NCBI GenBank assembly: GCA_030549335.1
Contig: JAUKPH010000017.1
Span: 3,031,001-3,095,000 of the forward strand
DNA length: 64,000 nt
DNA from: Pontederia crassipes
Lineage: Eukaryota > Streptophyta > Magnoliopsida > Commelinales > Pontederiaceae
Direction: 5' to 3'
Shown: in pieces, positions 1 to 10,893 of the stretch
Position numbering within the stretch: position 1 is the first letter of the stretch
How the letters are laid out: every line of letters starts with the position of its first letter
Made by a program: the position numbers and the translations under genes
The notes under the pieces: generated by a model
Told to the model about the DNA's origin: nothing
Databases searched by the model: none
What the model saw: the letters and a program-made list of their open reading frames with translations, nothing else

Positions 1-1503
1 ATGTCCAATATAGTAAAGAGTGTAATGGGCATTTCTCCCTCGAGAAAAGGGATCTGACTTTACTCCTTTTTCCGATCCATGATTTCTAAATCCTATAGAA
101 GATTAATAAGATAAGTAAAGCAAAGATGAAACTACGAGATTGCCATATGTCGTCCTAAAGTACATATTACAGAGGCCAACAAGCGGATATTAATAGTCCC
201 ACCACGGCTAACGTCATGAGGTGGGTATTAATAGCCCCACTATGACGGTATCATAGCATTGCATAGAGAGAGTCATGTAGCTAAGCTGAGGAGACAGCAA
301 ACTTACTGGTCTTTGATGACCACTATTCTTGAGATACAAATCCTCTCCCACCTGTAGCTCGAAGAAGGGTGATGCATTGACACACACCTTCCCCAAAGAA
401 GTACAATTACATAGTATCAAGCCAGAGGAACAAGTAGCTAGCTGAGGAGATAGTCATGTTCTTAAATGACCACTGTTCCTAGAGTACAGGTCCTCTCCCA
501 CCTGTATTCCGAAAAGGGTGATGTATTAACATACTCCTTCTCCAAAGTAGGCACACTGGCTTTATAAATTTAGAGAGGCACCTTTGACATCCCGACCTAA
601 TAAAGTCAAGCTTGCATAGGACAACCAACTCTAAGGACAACATAGTAATGTAAAAGATGTCGTACAACTCATGGTAAAGTAAAACACGATAAAGTAAAGT
701 AAAGCACAGTAAAGTGTTGCATTGCAAAGTATAGTAAAGTATGACAAGATAATGTATGACAAAGTATAACAAATAATGGTAAAGTAATGTATGGTAAAGT
801 ACAAAATATGGCATAGTAAAGACAAAGCAAAGTCACAGGAGAGAATAGAACATGGACATAGTAAAGAATAAAGTATAGACACAACTATTTATTGCCTTGT
901 GCAATCAAAGCATTGATTATAATGAGAAAGGAAGATGTTACTTGTTGATAGCAAAGTAAGTTATTACTTATCCGCTATTGATTCAAGTATGTTTTGATTA
1001 TTAATTTATAACCTATGATTCTATTGTACTGGACATTTTCGCTCATGGGTATTCGATGCATCTGTATTTGAGATTTTGCATATGCGAATCTTGCTTAGAG
1101 AGGAGTGGCAGAGCTCAAGGATTGTTGCACATGACTCATTAAACTCAATAGTATTTTTTTTTCTTTTATCTGCATTAGTTGAATAAACCATTGTTGCATC
1201 AGATGGATATTATGATCTTTTCCGCTGTAATAAAATATGTGGTCATTGTCGAGATTTTATTAGATATTATTGTCATTGCCCACTTCCTTGTGGATTGCAT
1301 TAAGTGCTTAGTGTCTTTTGATATTTCAACGCTTCCACATTTATAATAGAGTTTTAGATTATTTTATTATTATATTCATTGTCACGTATTACATTTGTTA
1401 GGTCAAGGTCATAGTATAGTCAATAGTGTAGTAGGCAATGTAGCGTCTCCGGGATCAACCTGACTGCCTATGTGAAAGGAAGGCTGATTTTGGGGGCATT
1501 ACA
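1..1503 (+). repeat. 3' part of a chromovirus-type Gypsy LTR
   Basis: The stretch ends in a motif (gattttgggggcattaca) almost the same as the end of the better-preserved LTR at 6483-9186 (ttttgggggcgttaca), preceded in both by a 'ggtcaaggtca' motif. No tRNA primer-binding site follows position 1503, so this is either a 3' LTR of an element lying to the left or a solo LTR cut by the window edge. The middle is full of short 'aaagta' words (about 660-860). No coding potential is convincing; the minus-strand open frames there are low-complexity. Confidence 0.5.
277..588 (+). repeat. two-copy tandem repeat, about 156 bp, inside the LTR
   Basis: Two diverged copies begin at about 277 and 433. Both contain 'gctgaggaga', then 'atgaccact', then 'cctctcccacctgta', then 'gggtgatg'. 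Internal tandem duplications are a recurring feature of the large LTRs in this window. Confidence 0.7.
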
Positions 1504-1828
1504 CTTTTTTTCTCCCACAAGACAGCAATAACCACAAGACTTCAGGAAGGAGGAGGAGAATAAAAAAATATAAAGGAAGAGAGAAGGGGAAGAGATCAAG
1601 AAAGAAACTACAAAAAAGGAGATTTAGATTTAAAATCTCTCAAGGTATGTAAAGAAAATGTAAACTTTTCTTCCCAATGATGTTTGATCTATAAATGGAT
1701 TGAAAATTTTAAAAATTGTTCCTATGATGTGAAATATCAAACAAAATTGTTCAAATTCGTCGTTGTTATTATAATAAATGTGGATAAATTATACTCGTTC
1801 AAAAATCACAAGCTATATATTTATATAC
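1504..1828. other. AT-rich spacer, no gene seen
   Basis: Purine-rich sequence followed by AT-rich DNA. It contains 'ctcaaggtatgt', resembling the splice-donor-like stretch found in the nearby Gypsy LTRs, but no gene or complete repeat can be defined. Confidence 0.4.
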
Positions 1829-2846
1829 TGTAATACCTAGAAAAAAAAAAGAAGAAATCAAACTGTAACAGGTAACCACACAAGGGGAGGAAGACCAGCA
1901 CAAATCCCTGATTTCATGGGATCCAAAAGAATGTGGCAATAATGGGAGGAATAAAAAAAATAAAAATACATGAGAGAGAATAAACATCAGGAGAGAGGAG
2001 AATTAATAGCTAAAGCAAAATCATGCATTAATCCCTCTCTTCCCTCAACCTCCCGATCTCTCTCTCTTTCTCTCTCTCTCCAGGTTCGGCGGCACCACAC
2101 AAAAAAATCAATCAACTCCTTCCTCATCTCTCATGCACGCCCGTCCGTGCTGCAATCCATAGTAAGTTTTCTGAACGTTCTTGACTGGATTAGGGGAGGA
2201 CGGCCCACATCTGATTCGGGCGGATTAAAGGAAGAAATCTATTGAAAAGAAGTGGGTGATTCCTGAAATCACCTTGGATCACTATAAGAAAACATATTTT
2301 TTGTGACTAATTTTTTGTGACGAAATAATTCTATGATAATAATTAATAGATTTATGAAAAATTTGTGATCGATATAAATTTAACATTTTAGTGACCGATA
2401 TATAACGTTAATATTTGTCACAAGATCGTTCATTAAAAATCCGTCATATTTTTATGATGTCTTTGTGTCCACTCTTTTAATTAAAATATTTAGTGACTGA
2501 AAAATGATAAATATAAAGTCGTCACAACATATTGATCATATTTATTTATTAATTTTATCTTTGGTCACAATATTATCACAAATTTATTTTTTTAATCCAT
2601 CAAATATTTTAATTGCTATACAAAAGAAATAAAAAAATACTTAATTCTAACTAGGGCAAACAAATTTTCATCTCTTAGGTAAATTGTTTTTCTTCTCCTC
2701 TCATTTCCATGGCTTCGCTGCAAAGGGCATACAAGGGCTGCTGCGTCGTGCGCTAGGGCGCACGGCTGCAGATGCAGCCGCCTTGCATCGCTTGCAGGCA
2801 GGCTTGAAAAGCCCTGCGTCTGGCAGCCCTGCTTCAGCCACGCAGG

Positions 2847-2908
2847 CGCAGGGCTTTTGCAGCCCTGACGTGCAGGCCGCCTGACGTCAGGGCTGCAAAA
2901 GCCCTGCG
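2847..2908. repeat. 25-bp perfect inverted repeat with 12-nt loop
   Basis: Arms 2847-2871 and 2884-2908 are exact reverse complements and would form a long GC-rich hairpin. It is the strongest of several palindromes built from 'gccctgcgtcagg'-type words between about 2740 and 3070, inside the CACTA element. Confidence 0.95.
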
Positions 2909-3651
2909 TCAGGCGTCCTGACGCAGGGCGTCATGCGGCCTGACGCAGCCCTGCGTCAGGCCGCGCTCTGCGTGTCAGGCGGCCTGACGCAGCCCTGAGT
3001 GTCGCGTCAGGGCAGCCCTGTCGCTGCAAAATTGCTGCTTGCGCAGGGCTGCCGTGCAGACGCAGCCTAGCGCCCCCGATGTTGGCGCACGGTTCTTGAA
3101 TCCAGCAGTCTGATTGTGCTGCAATTTTAGGGTATGTATATTTTATTTTTTTTATAAATTTTTAATAAAAAATAATAATAAAATAATTTCTTTGAGTGTA
3201 TATTTTTTAGGAAAAAAGTTCAAACTTCATGTTATTCTGACATAGGTACATATTACTTCTTCTTTCTTATTTAATTATAAATTTTTTTTACTTGAATGAT
3301 AAATCATCTCTTAATTTTTATTTTTTAAATTTATCTAAAAATTGTACAAATTTGTTAAAATGTATTTATGGTGTGAATGGGAAATGCATTAATAATCATT
3401 TGTTATTATATATATTTCATTTATTTAATAACTTTTTTGCTATATATTTTTAAGTAACATTGTTGTGGTGGTGCTAGTACATATTTGATGTTTGTATCAT
3501 TGTTTAAAAGTTACATGCTAACACATGTAATTATGCATTTTTGTATTCATTTTGGACTATTGCGACGATATATATGAAATAAATTATCTGAATTGGATTA
3601 ATGATGCATTGTTATGGAACATCAATATTATTCTTTATATATACAGAGACC

Positions 3652-3912
3652 ATGTCATGTGATCGTAATTGAATGTGTAATCGATTAGATAGAAATGGAT
3701 ATATAGGTGATGAATTCAAAATAGGCATGCAAAGTTTATAAAACTTTGCATTTTCTCAACTTGAAATTTCTTATGGAGGAAAAATTAGATGCCATTGTTT
3801 AAAGTGCAAGAATTTTTTATTTCATGATAGGGATACAATATCCATTCACCTTTGCATGAAAGAATTCAAAAAGGACTATTTAATTTGGGATGCTCATGGA
3901 GAACAAGTTGAA
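3652..3912 (+). pseudogene. CACTA transposase-associated domain, decayed
   Basis: Read from ATG 3652, the frame gives CNRLDRNGYIGDEF, then NFAFSQ, then GGKIRCHCLKCKN, then HDRDTISIHL, then LIWDAHGE. This order matches the plant transposase-associated domain (the Pfam Transpos_assoc family) that precedes TNP2 in CACTA elements, including the CxCxxC cluster. In-frame stops occur after residue 6 and in the middle, so it is not translated as one protein. No TNP2 catalytic region follows. Confidence 0.75.
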
Positions 3913-4125
3913 TATGCATTGTCATGGAGAACAAGTTAGGCAGACAACCAACTGACTATGAAGTTTTTTAGCATTGTCATAAGCGTCGAGGCAAAGAAAA
4001 AACTGGTGAATATGTTGATGGAAAATAAAAAAAAGTTTGTGTAAGTTTTTATACAAAAAATATTTATTCATCCACCTTATATATTCTTTTACTTTTTCTA
4101 ACATATTATGTTTGTGTTAAATTCA

Positions 4126-4515
4126 GGAAGATTACAATGCATCTCTTAACACCAAATATGGTTTAGATGTTAGCTCTCAACTAGGGTTTGATGCTGCTAT
4201 GTGAATTGATGCGGTAGGAGCTCCAACAAAAGGAAGAGTATATGGATTTGGTGCCGAAAAATATACTCAATCACTAGTAAATAATTAAAGTTATGGTGTA
4301 TCAAAACACATGGATAACTCTTCTTCAAATGTTGCTACTGAAGATGATTTGCAACGTATAAGAGAAGAAGTGCGACAAGAATTACAATAAGAATTATATG
4401 ATCACATTAAAGAAGTGAATGTTGAAATGGAAGAATGTGTCGTGCACTTATAATACAAATTACTCAACAAGCAAGTAGTCAATCACCTTCTGAAGATTTT
4501 GTATCACGTCAGTAA
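4126..4515 (+). pseudogene. En/Spm second-protein C-terminal remnant
   Basis: The frame reads an acidic start, then AVGAPTKGRVYGFGAEKY, then a glutamate/glutamine-rich coiled segment (EDDLQRIREEVRQELQ). The 'GRVYGFG' core followed by a coiled coil is typical of the plant PTTA/En-Spm (Transposase_24) family. Several stops interrupt it. It may be the remnant of the TNPA-like accessory protein exon. The identification is by motif only. Confidence 0.5.
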
Positions 4516-6173
4516 GGTAATTTATTTTATTTATATATCATTATCTTATGATGCTTCATTATTTTAATATTTCTCTATTTAAATCATTAGATTTTAATAT
4601 TTTATGTATATATTTGATTACATGTTTCAACTTTTTATATGAAGAGGTGATCGCAATTCATGAAGGAAAAAAGTGGATATGTTGTGTGGCTACAGTTTGC
4701 TTAAAGTTTCATTCTTAAGTTTGGATAATAAAAACTTATGTAGTGGATTTAATATTTTGAATATTTTAATTACAAATGTTTGAACTATATGATCTTTGGC
4801 ATGTTTAGAAATGAATATCTTGCATTGTATTATTTTTATTGTATAATTGTTTACGTGTAGTAGTATATTTAGAAAAAAATTATCACATAATTTTTTATTC
4901 ATTAAAAATTCTGTAAATTTATTATATTAAATAATTACATAAAATTCCATCACAACTTCATCAAAATAATTAATAGCAAATTATCACAATTTTGTCACAA
5001 GTCTATCACAATCATAATCATCACAAAATGATCACAAATAATCATCACAAGTCTGTCATAAATATCATCATAACATATATCCATCACAAATTAATAGTCA
5101 GTAATTCGTCAAAAAATCATCACTTTTGTGACGGAATACTCATTTTATTAATTATTTTATCAAACTTTTATGACAAAAGCTTTTTAATCTTGTGACGATC
5201 GTAGCCATCACAATTATCTTTGTTACGAAAATAATCCGTCACAACACAATTTGTGGGTCAAAAATCAGTGACGGATGCAAATTGTCACAAGTCCATCACA
5301 GAAGAGTATCTGTGACAGAATACACTTATGTTGTGACGGATGCCTTGTTTTCTTGTAGTGGATGACTCTAAATAGATAAAAAATCAAATTTCCATTCAAG
5401 ATCTGAACACGCCATATGCATGCATGACATGAAGAAACAATACGAAGATGAATATGATGACTTGATCTGTTTTGTTTGAGTTATGATTATTTGTATGTAG
5501 AAATCGTATGGTTGCTTTTTGTGATATACCATGGTGATTGCTATATGTGTATTAACTTGATCTATTGTGTTACCTTATGATTTCATTGTGCTTGATATGT
5601 TGTTGGAAAACATTAGGATCGCTTCATGCTAAAACCTTCGACATTCTGTTTAATACTAAACTCGGCCTGGACCTCTGTGAACTCGGCCCGGGTTCATGCC
5701 AAAATCAACCGTGAAGATTGATTTTCATGGTCGTGCTCGCGGAACCCGGCCTGGGATACTCTGAAGTTAGTGAATGACTGATCGAGAAACCTCTCAATAT
5801 TTTACCACCTTACCCGAGTTCTATTGAACTCGGACTGGGTTTGCCTCACGTCGACCCCGATGCTGTGCGACCACTTCCCTCAAGTCCAACCCGAGTAAAA
5901 TCACACTTGGCCTTCCGGCCCAGGTTATGACATCCAAGACCCAAATTTCATGTTTTCTCATTGATTTCCGAACCTGATTTGAAGCACATATGCTCATGTA
6001 CATGATTCACTCGTTCTGTATTATTCTATCGAGATTCATCCTGACATATGACAAGAACCCTTAGATTGATTTATTACATTATTGATCTATCGACTCTCAT
6101 GTTATGATGAACCATGAAACATAAGACTCCCAAAGTGATTAATAAGATAAAATGAAAGATGAACACTAGGTTG

Positions 6174-6384
6174 TCAGCCTATGTCAAGTGCCTCGTGATA
6201 AGGATCGCTCCCTTGGTCAAGTGCCGATGGCGGGTACGAGGTCCCCAATGTTGTCATCGGGACCGCCGTCGAGACGGGAACTTGGATGCCGGCGTCGTTT
6301 AACGCATTTTGGAGGTTCTTCATTGCCGGAAGCACATCATTTGCCATATCCCCAGGGATGACCTCGTTGCCCACGCTGATGTAC
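6174..6384 (-). pseudogene. GH17 beta-1,3-glucanase exon fragment
   Basis: The minus-strand frame reads YISVGNEVIPGD, then VLPAMKNLQNAL, then VPVSTAVPMTTLGTSYPPSA. This is the core of plant glycoside hydrolase family 17 endo-1,3-beta-glucosidases (PR-2 type), where NEV contains the catalytic acid glutamate. A splice acceptor (GCAG) lies immediately upstream at about 6385-6388. After YPPSA the frame departs from the family and soon stops. The second catalytic glutamate, the signal peptide and the first exon are absent. It is abutted by the LTR at 6483, so it is a truncated gene remnant. Confidence 0.72.
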
Positions 6385-6579
6385 CTGCGTCATTAATTTG
6401 GTGCACGCCAGCCATGCATGCATGTAGATAAGTTTACGTTCAACTTTCTTTTGCAATGTAAAAATGAAAGAGAGAGAGAGTGTGTAATATCCTAAGTAAA
6501 ACAAAAAAAAAGGGAGAAAAGAAGGCTGCAGCCCAGCCGCACTCAGCCCACCAAAGCCCAATCACTCTATGACCTAAGG

Positions 6580-6587
6580 TATAAAAA
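6580..6587 (+). promoter_or_regulatory. LTR TATA box
   Basis: TATAAAAA within 'aaggtataaaaaggg', about 100 bp inside the LTR, a usual spot for the retrotransposon core promoter. Confidence 0.5.
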
Positions 6588-7400
6588 GGGTCGCCATAGT
6601 AACCCCCACCTAAAATGTCAGCCAGCACACTCAAAAACCCTCCAAGCTACAGTGACCTTCTCTTCTAAGCACCCCTCGGCCAGCAGGTGGAGCTACAGTG
6701 ACGACCACTGTAGCTACAGTAAGTTCCTCTTACTTTATCTCTCCATTTAGCTATTATCAAGGGATTAGCTCACTCTAATCACCATTCCACTGTAGCAGCC
6801 CTGTTTAGCTCATGATTAGTGAACTAGGAGGGAGAAAGAAGGGATTGAAGCTAGAAGAAGAAGATTAGAGTTAAGCTTAGCTAATCAAGGTATGTTTGAG
6901 GGGATCCAAACCCTAATCACCCTCTTAATGATGTGTGCTTGGATGGATTAAGAGGCATTAAGACCACCCTAGGTCTTATTAAAGTATGATTAAAGATTAT
7001 GCATTTCTTACTTCATGTTTCATTAGATTATTATGTTATTGCTAATCATGATTTGAATGCAAGATGCTTCATGTATTGCTACCATGTTTATTGTCATATT
7101 GCTAATCATGTTTAAGATTATGATGTTCATTATCACTTATATTAGCTCATTATGAAATCTAGTAAAGCTTATGTACAATCTATAAGTGTGATTAGCATGT
7201 TGAATGCCTTATATGGAAATCACATTATGTTTCATGATTAGAATGTCAAGAAAGGTCTTATGTGATGTTTGGAAGTCAGGTTTGGTTCAATATGTTAATG
7301 TATAAAAGATTTGGGAAAGAAACCCTGTAAAATCGGGTGTCTGCGGTCCCAGAACGGACGACCGATTCTGAATCGATCGATCGTTCTGGAAGGGCAGACA

Positions 7401-7830
7401 CATTCTGTGATTAGCGGTCGTTCGAAAACCCTATTTCGGACGTCCGAAAGACATGTAGCGGTCGACCGATTTTCTAACGGTCATCCGATATGGGTGGTCA
7501 AAAACATTCGACACATTCTATGATTAGCGGTCGTCCGAACACTATGATTAGCGGTCGACCGATTGTCAAACGGTCGTCCGATATGCATTGCCAAAACAGC
7601 CGAAACATTCTGTGATTAGCGGACGAATCGAAGTCCAATTTCGGTCGTCCGAAAGACCCATAATGGTCGACCGATATATGAGCGGTCGTCCGTTTCAGAG
7701 AGGCTGTCACATTCTGTGATTAGCGAACGAACCTGAACACGATTTCGGTCGTCCGACAGAACCAAAATGGTCGACCGATAATCTGACCGGTCGTCCGATA
7801 TATGACCAGTGCCCGACCATTATCCAAAAG
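7401..7830 (+). repeat. about 100-bp tandem repeat with CGGTCGNCCGAT words
   Basis: Four diverged units start with 'cattct(g/a)tgattagcg' at about 7401, 7513, 7606 and 7710 (spacings 112, 93, 104). Each carries several near-palindromic 'cggtcgaccgat' or 'cggtcgtccgat' words. CpG density is far above the surroundings. Confidence 0.8.
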
Positions 7831-8029
7831 GGTCGACCGTTTCTGGGGAATGATTGGTTATGTTTGAATGCCCACACTTAGCATGATTTGAAGTTACTAT
7901 GACCTTAATTAGGGTTAAAATATACAACATGTGTGAATGATTGTATGTATTGATGAACATGATTAAAAGACGGATTGATGAAGGAGTGACATTTTTATGA
8001 CCCGGGACAAATCGGTACCCAACCTAAGA

Positions 8030-8275
8030 CCCCACCGACGGGTGGGGAAAGACCTCATTGACGAATGAGGATAAAGAACTTGCCTTTGAGGAAGGATAAA
8101 GACCTCACCTACGGGGAGGATAAAGACCTTGCTTTCGGGGAAGGATAAAGACCTCACCTACGGGAAGGATAAAGACCTTGCCTTCGGAGAAGGATAAAGA
8201 CCTAACCTACGGGGAGGATAAAGACCTCATCTACGGATGATGATAAAGACCACCCTATGGGGAGGATGATTTATT
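8030..8275 (+). repeat. about 31-bp tandem repeat in LTR (ggataaagacct)
   Basis: At least seven consecutive variants of 'aggataaagacct' followed by '(c/t)acgggg' or 'tcgggg' lie between 8030 and 8275. They form a second array in the same LTR, unrelated to the 100-bp array. Confidence 0.85.
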
Positions 8276-9188
8276 AGCCACTACCCTTCTCAATCGACAA
8301 GATAAGAAAGTATCTAAGTAAAGATGAAAGATGAAAAGATGAATGATGAATGATGAATGACTTGGGACATAAAGTAAAGATGTTAAGGAAGTATGATGAA
8401 GTATGCACCTATGAGGATGCCATGTAAATGTCCACTTGTCACATCATATCATGACGTGATGAAAGATGCTAAAGTAAAGTAAGATAGATTATGATATGCA
8501 TTAGCATGATGATAAGTTATGATATGCACGACTTAAAGATTATGATGTTACTTGTTATCTTATATTGTCATGATGATATGATCGCATGTCATGTAGTATG
8601 CATAAGTAGCTCATAACATGCATATGATTTATGTTCCAAGATGATGATATGCATATATAATGACATGTAGAGATTATGTTATAAGGTCATAGCATGCATG
8701 AGCCTCAACATACTCTAACGGGAGAAATCTCCTGCACCCCATGGATCCGTGCAGGTATGGGTGAGGCTTAGGTTCGACGGTGAGGGCCTCTTGACGAAGA
8801 TATTGTACATGTGCGAGTCGGGCTACGGCCCAAGTTATCTTACTTATATTATGTCTTGTTGATGAACTCTTGTAAGAGTCATTTATGTATGGCTTATGGG
8901 CCTCATGGAGTCATATATTTTACTTGAACTAATCATGTTGTAAGAACCCTTTTGTTGGATATACGTTAGAGCCTACTAGGCCCATGGGCCAATTTAAGTT
9001 ATCTTGAGTTTTTATTTTAATTATCCATGAAGTCTTCCGCTATTATTGATGATTAATGTTTTAAGATAATATATTATGTTTCCGCTACAAAGTTTTATGA
9101 AATTAGGTCAAAGTCAAGGTCAAAGTAATGCCATCCAGGGTTCGGCAAAAATTTAAAAATTATGGCTGAATTTTGGGGGCGTTACAAT

Positions 9189-9200
9189 TGGTATCAGAGC
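9189..9200 (+). other. primer-binding site, initiator-Met tRNA
   Basis: TGGTATCAGAGC, two bases after the LTR end, complementary to the 3' end of plant initiator methionine tRNA. It marks the 5' LTR boundary and reverse-transcription start. Confidence 0.9.
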
Positions 9201-9391
9201 CTAGTGTTGGCTCTCAGGTATTTAGTTCCGGATGTGTAAGCCAATGGTTTGGCTAAAGTGTCTAAGTAAAATGTATAAGTGTAAAGTCCATGTGCAATCG
9301 TCATGAGGTGCCACCGAACCTAAAGGTAAATGTTATCATATGATTAGCTCATTGCTAATAACGTTCTATGATTGTTTGAATATGAATGTAG

Positions 9392-10357
9392 ATGCCAAGA
9401 CGTTCAATCGTTGATGAGGAGCAGGAGAAGAACACATTTCTTGATGGTCTAATCCTGGCGGCACAGAATGCCCAACGAAGTATCGAGCCAGATTATTCTA
9501 TTGAGAGATTCCTTAGACTCTAGCCCCCAAAGTTTGATGGAGTAGGAGATCCCGAGTTGGCAGAATCATGAATCGAAGATGTAGGGGACGTCCTCAAAGT
9601 TATGGAGTGTCCTGAAGATCGCAAAGTGAGGTATGCCACACATTGCCTTTGTGGCCGGGCCAAGGCATGGTGGAAAGCACGGTTGAAGACCACCAATTAG
9701 AGTGAGGAGAATGTGGATTGGGAGAGTTTCGTGGAAGCATTCGAAGCTCGTTTCTTCCCGGACCACGTAAAGAAAAAGAAGAGGGATGAGTTTCTTAACC
9801 TTGTTCAAGGAAGTATGACCGTAGGAGAGTACGTGAAAACGTTCTTGAGCCTAGAAAAGTATGAGGAGCTCAACGAGAATGAGCTCCAAAGGACAAAGAG
9901 GTTCATTAATGGGCTAAACCCCAGACTGCAGCCGTGGGTTAGGAGTGGTCGCTGTACCATTATGAAGGATGCGGTGGACCTCGCTGCTGAACACGAAAAT
10001 AAGTATCAAGAAAGAAAGGATGCCAAGGGAAAGGTTATCAAGAAGCAGGAGGAGAAGGCCCAAGGGGATAGTCCAAGGAAGGCACCGTACTATTCCCTAA
10101 AGAAGGTGGATCAAGCAAGGCCGGTCTGCACTACTTGTGGGAGACCCCATGCTGGTTAATACCATTTTAGAGCCGGGACTTGTCTGCAATGTGGCAAGAT
10201 GGGACACTATATAAAGGACTGTCCGGAGAAGCAAGGGGGCAACCGGGACAAGGGGAAGATGGTGGTCAACCCACCAAGAGCCCCAGCAAGAGTTTTCGCC
10301 ATGAAAGTGGATGAGGCCACTCTAGAAAACGATGTGACCAAGGTAATCGTCACTTAA
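9392..10357 (+). pseudogene. Gypsy gag, four in-frame stops
   Basis: One reading frame from ATG 9392 to the stop at 10355 encodes a capsid-like region: PPKFDGVGDPE, then AKAWWKARL, then FVEAFEARFFPDHVKKKKRDEF, then the zinc knuckle CLQCGKMGHYIKDC (CX2CX4HX4C) near 10178-10220. Four in-frame stops interrupt it. It ends with the usual post-knuckle stretch (ARVFAM) and loses similarity where the protease should start. Gag would coat element RNA. This copy is dead, and no protease, reverse transcriptase or integrase follows. Confidence 0.85.
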
Positions 10358-10710
10358 CGTTTAAGTAGTCATACAAACTATAATGTGTACGCATGATATA
10401 CATAAAGACCATTTTAAAGATAAGAAACCAATCACTATTCTTAAGTATGAAGGAACTTAAGAAAAGCCACCAAGGTCATACGAAGGATGGTTAAAAAGTG
10501 AAGGGAATTGAGATTGTTTTACGTAGACCTACATGACCTGAATGATGACATGGCATGACCAGTGAATCTAAATGATTTGACATTTAGATTAAGTTAAGGA
10601 TTAGAGTAGCGCAACGGAAGCGTGACACACGGATGATCTTCATTTCATGAAACACAAGGGGTAACACCAAATTTTCTGTTCTGCCAAAACATTGAACTTT
10701 ATTCAGAGTA
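10358..10710. other. no gene seen
   Basis: Unique-looking sequence after the truncated gag. No protease or polymerase similarity and no second LTR start were found. Confidence 0.5.
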
Positions 10711-10893
10711 CAAGCTATTTTAATAAAATACAACAACAACAAAGCCTTATCCCACTAGGTGGGGTCGGCTACATGGATCATATTCGTTGATCCATGTTCA
10801 TAAGATTCGACAGGGTTTTACGCTGGTTGTCGGGGCCTAACACAACCCTCCTCCTTTATCCGGGCTTGGGACCAAGCTATTTTAATAAAATAC
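10711..10893 (-). mobile_element. Au-type SINE with 21-bp target duplication
   Basis: The SINE body (10732-10872) is reversed. On the minus strand it starts with 'ggtcccaagcccggataaag', contains 'ggcccc' and 'atgtagccgacccc', and ends in 'aaggctttgttgttgttg', all hallmarks of the plant Au SINE, including the TTG tail. It is bracketed by identical 21-bp direct repeats at 10711-10731 and 10873-10893, the target duplication of LINE-assisted insertion. Au SINEs are about 180 bp, so a little of the 5' tRNA-like part may be missing. Confidence 0.93.

Larger units (their letters stand above)
2280..5360 (+). mobile_element. CACTA (En/Spm) DNA transposon, non-autonomous
   Basis: The ends are CACTATAAGAAAACA and its inverted partner TGTTTTCTTGTAGTG, the classic CACTA terminal inverted repeat, flanked by the 3-bp target duplication GAT (2277-2279 and 5361-5363). 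Both subterminal regions are crowded with short motifs such as 'gtgac', 'tcacaa' and 'gacgga', as expected for transposase-binding repeats. Inside are a GC-rich palindromic block (2740-3090), a decayed transposase-associated domain (3652-3912) and a decayed second-protein C-terminal region (4126-4515). The catalytic TNP2 transposase is absent, so this 3.1 kb copy would need an autonomous partner to move. Confidence 0.92.
1829..6165 (+). repeat. truncated Gypsy LTR-like segment, split by a CACTA element
   Basis: It starts with TGTAATACCTAG at 1829, close to the LTR start TGTAATATCCTAAG at 6483. It includes a CT-rich run (about 2058-2080), is interrupted by the transposon at 2280-5360, and continues past 5364 into a part with repeated 'ctcggcc(t/c)gg' motifs (about 5655-5930). 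No LTR end is seen before the glucanase fragment at 6174, so the right side appears truncated. The assignment rests on the start motif and on resemblance in layout only. Confidence 0.35.
6483..9186 (+). mobile_element. complete 5' LTR of a chromovirus-type Gypsy element
   Basis: The LTR runs from TGTAATATCC to GGGCGTTACA, giving TGTAA/TTACA ends, and is 2704 bp long. A primer-binding site complementary to initiator-Met tRNA follows at once (9189-9200), then a gag remnant. The LTR contains a TATA box at 6580 and two unrelated tandem arrays (7401-7830 and 8030-8275). No matching 3' LTR occurs downstream, so the element is truncated after gag. LTR length and gag type suggest the Tekay/Del lineage, an inference. 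Confidence 0.85.

Noticed and set aside
469-884. Minus-strand frames of 70-110 aa rich in Y, L and C
   Set aside because: They arise from the 'aaagta' word cluster of the LTR and are low-complexity.
8030-8275. Regularly spaced short repeats that could suggest a CRISPR array
   Set aside because: The repeats are contiguous variants with no unique spacers, inside a plant LTR; no cas genes exist.
9187-10357. Idea that the LTR plus gag is a complete TR-GAG element
   Set aside because: No 3' LTR, polypurine tract or target duplication follows gag, so truncation is simpler.
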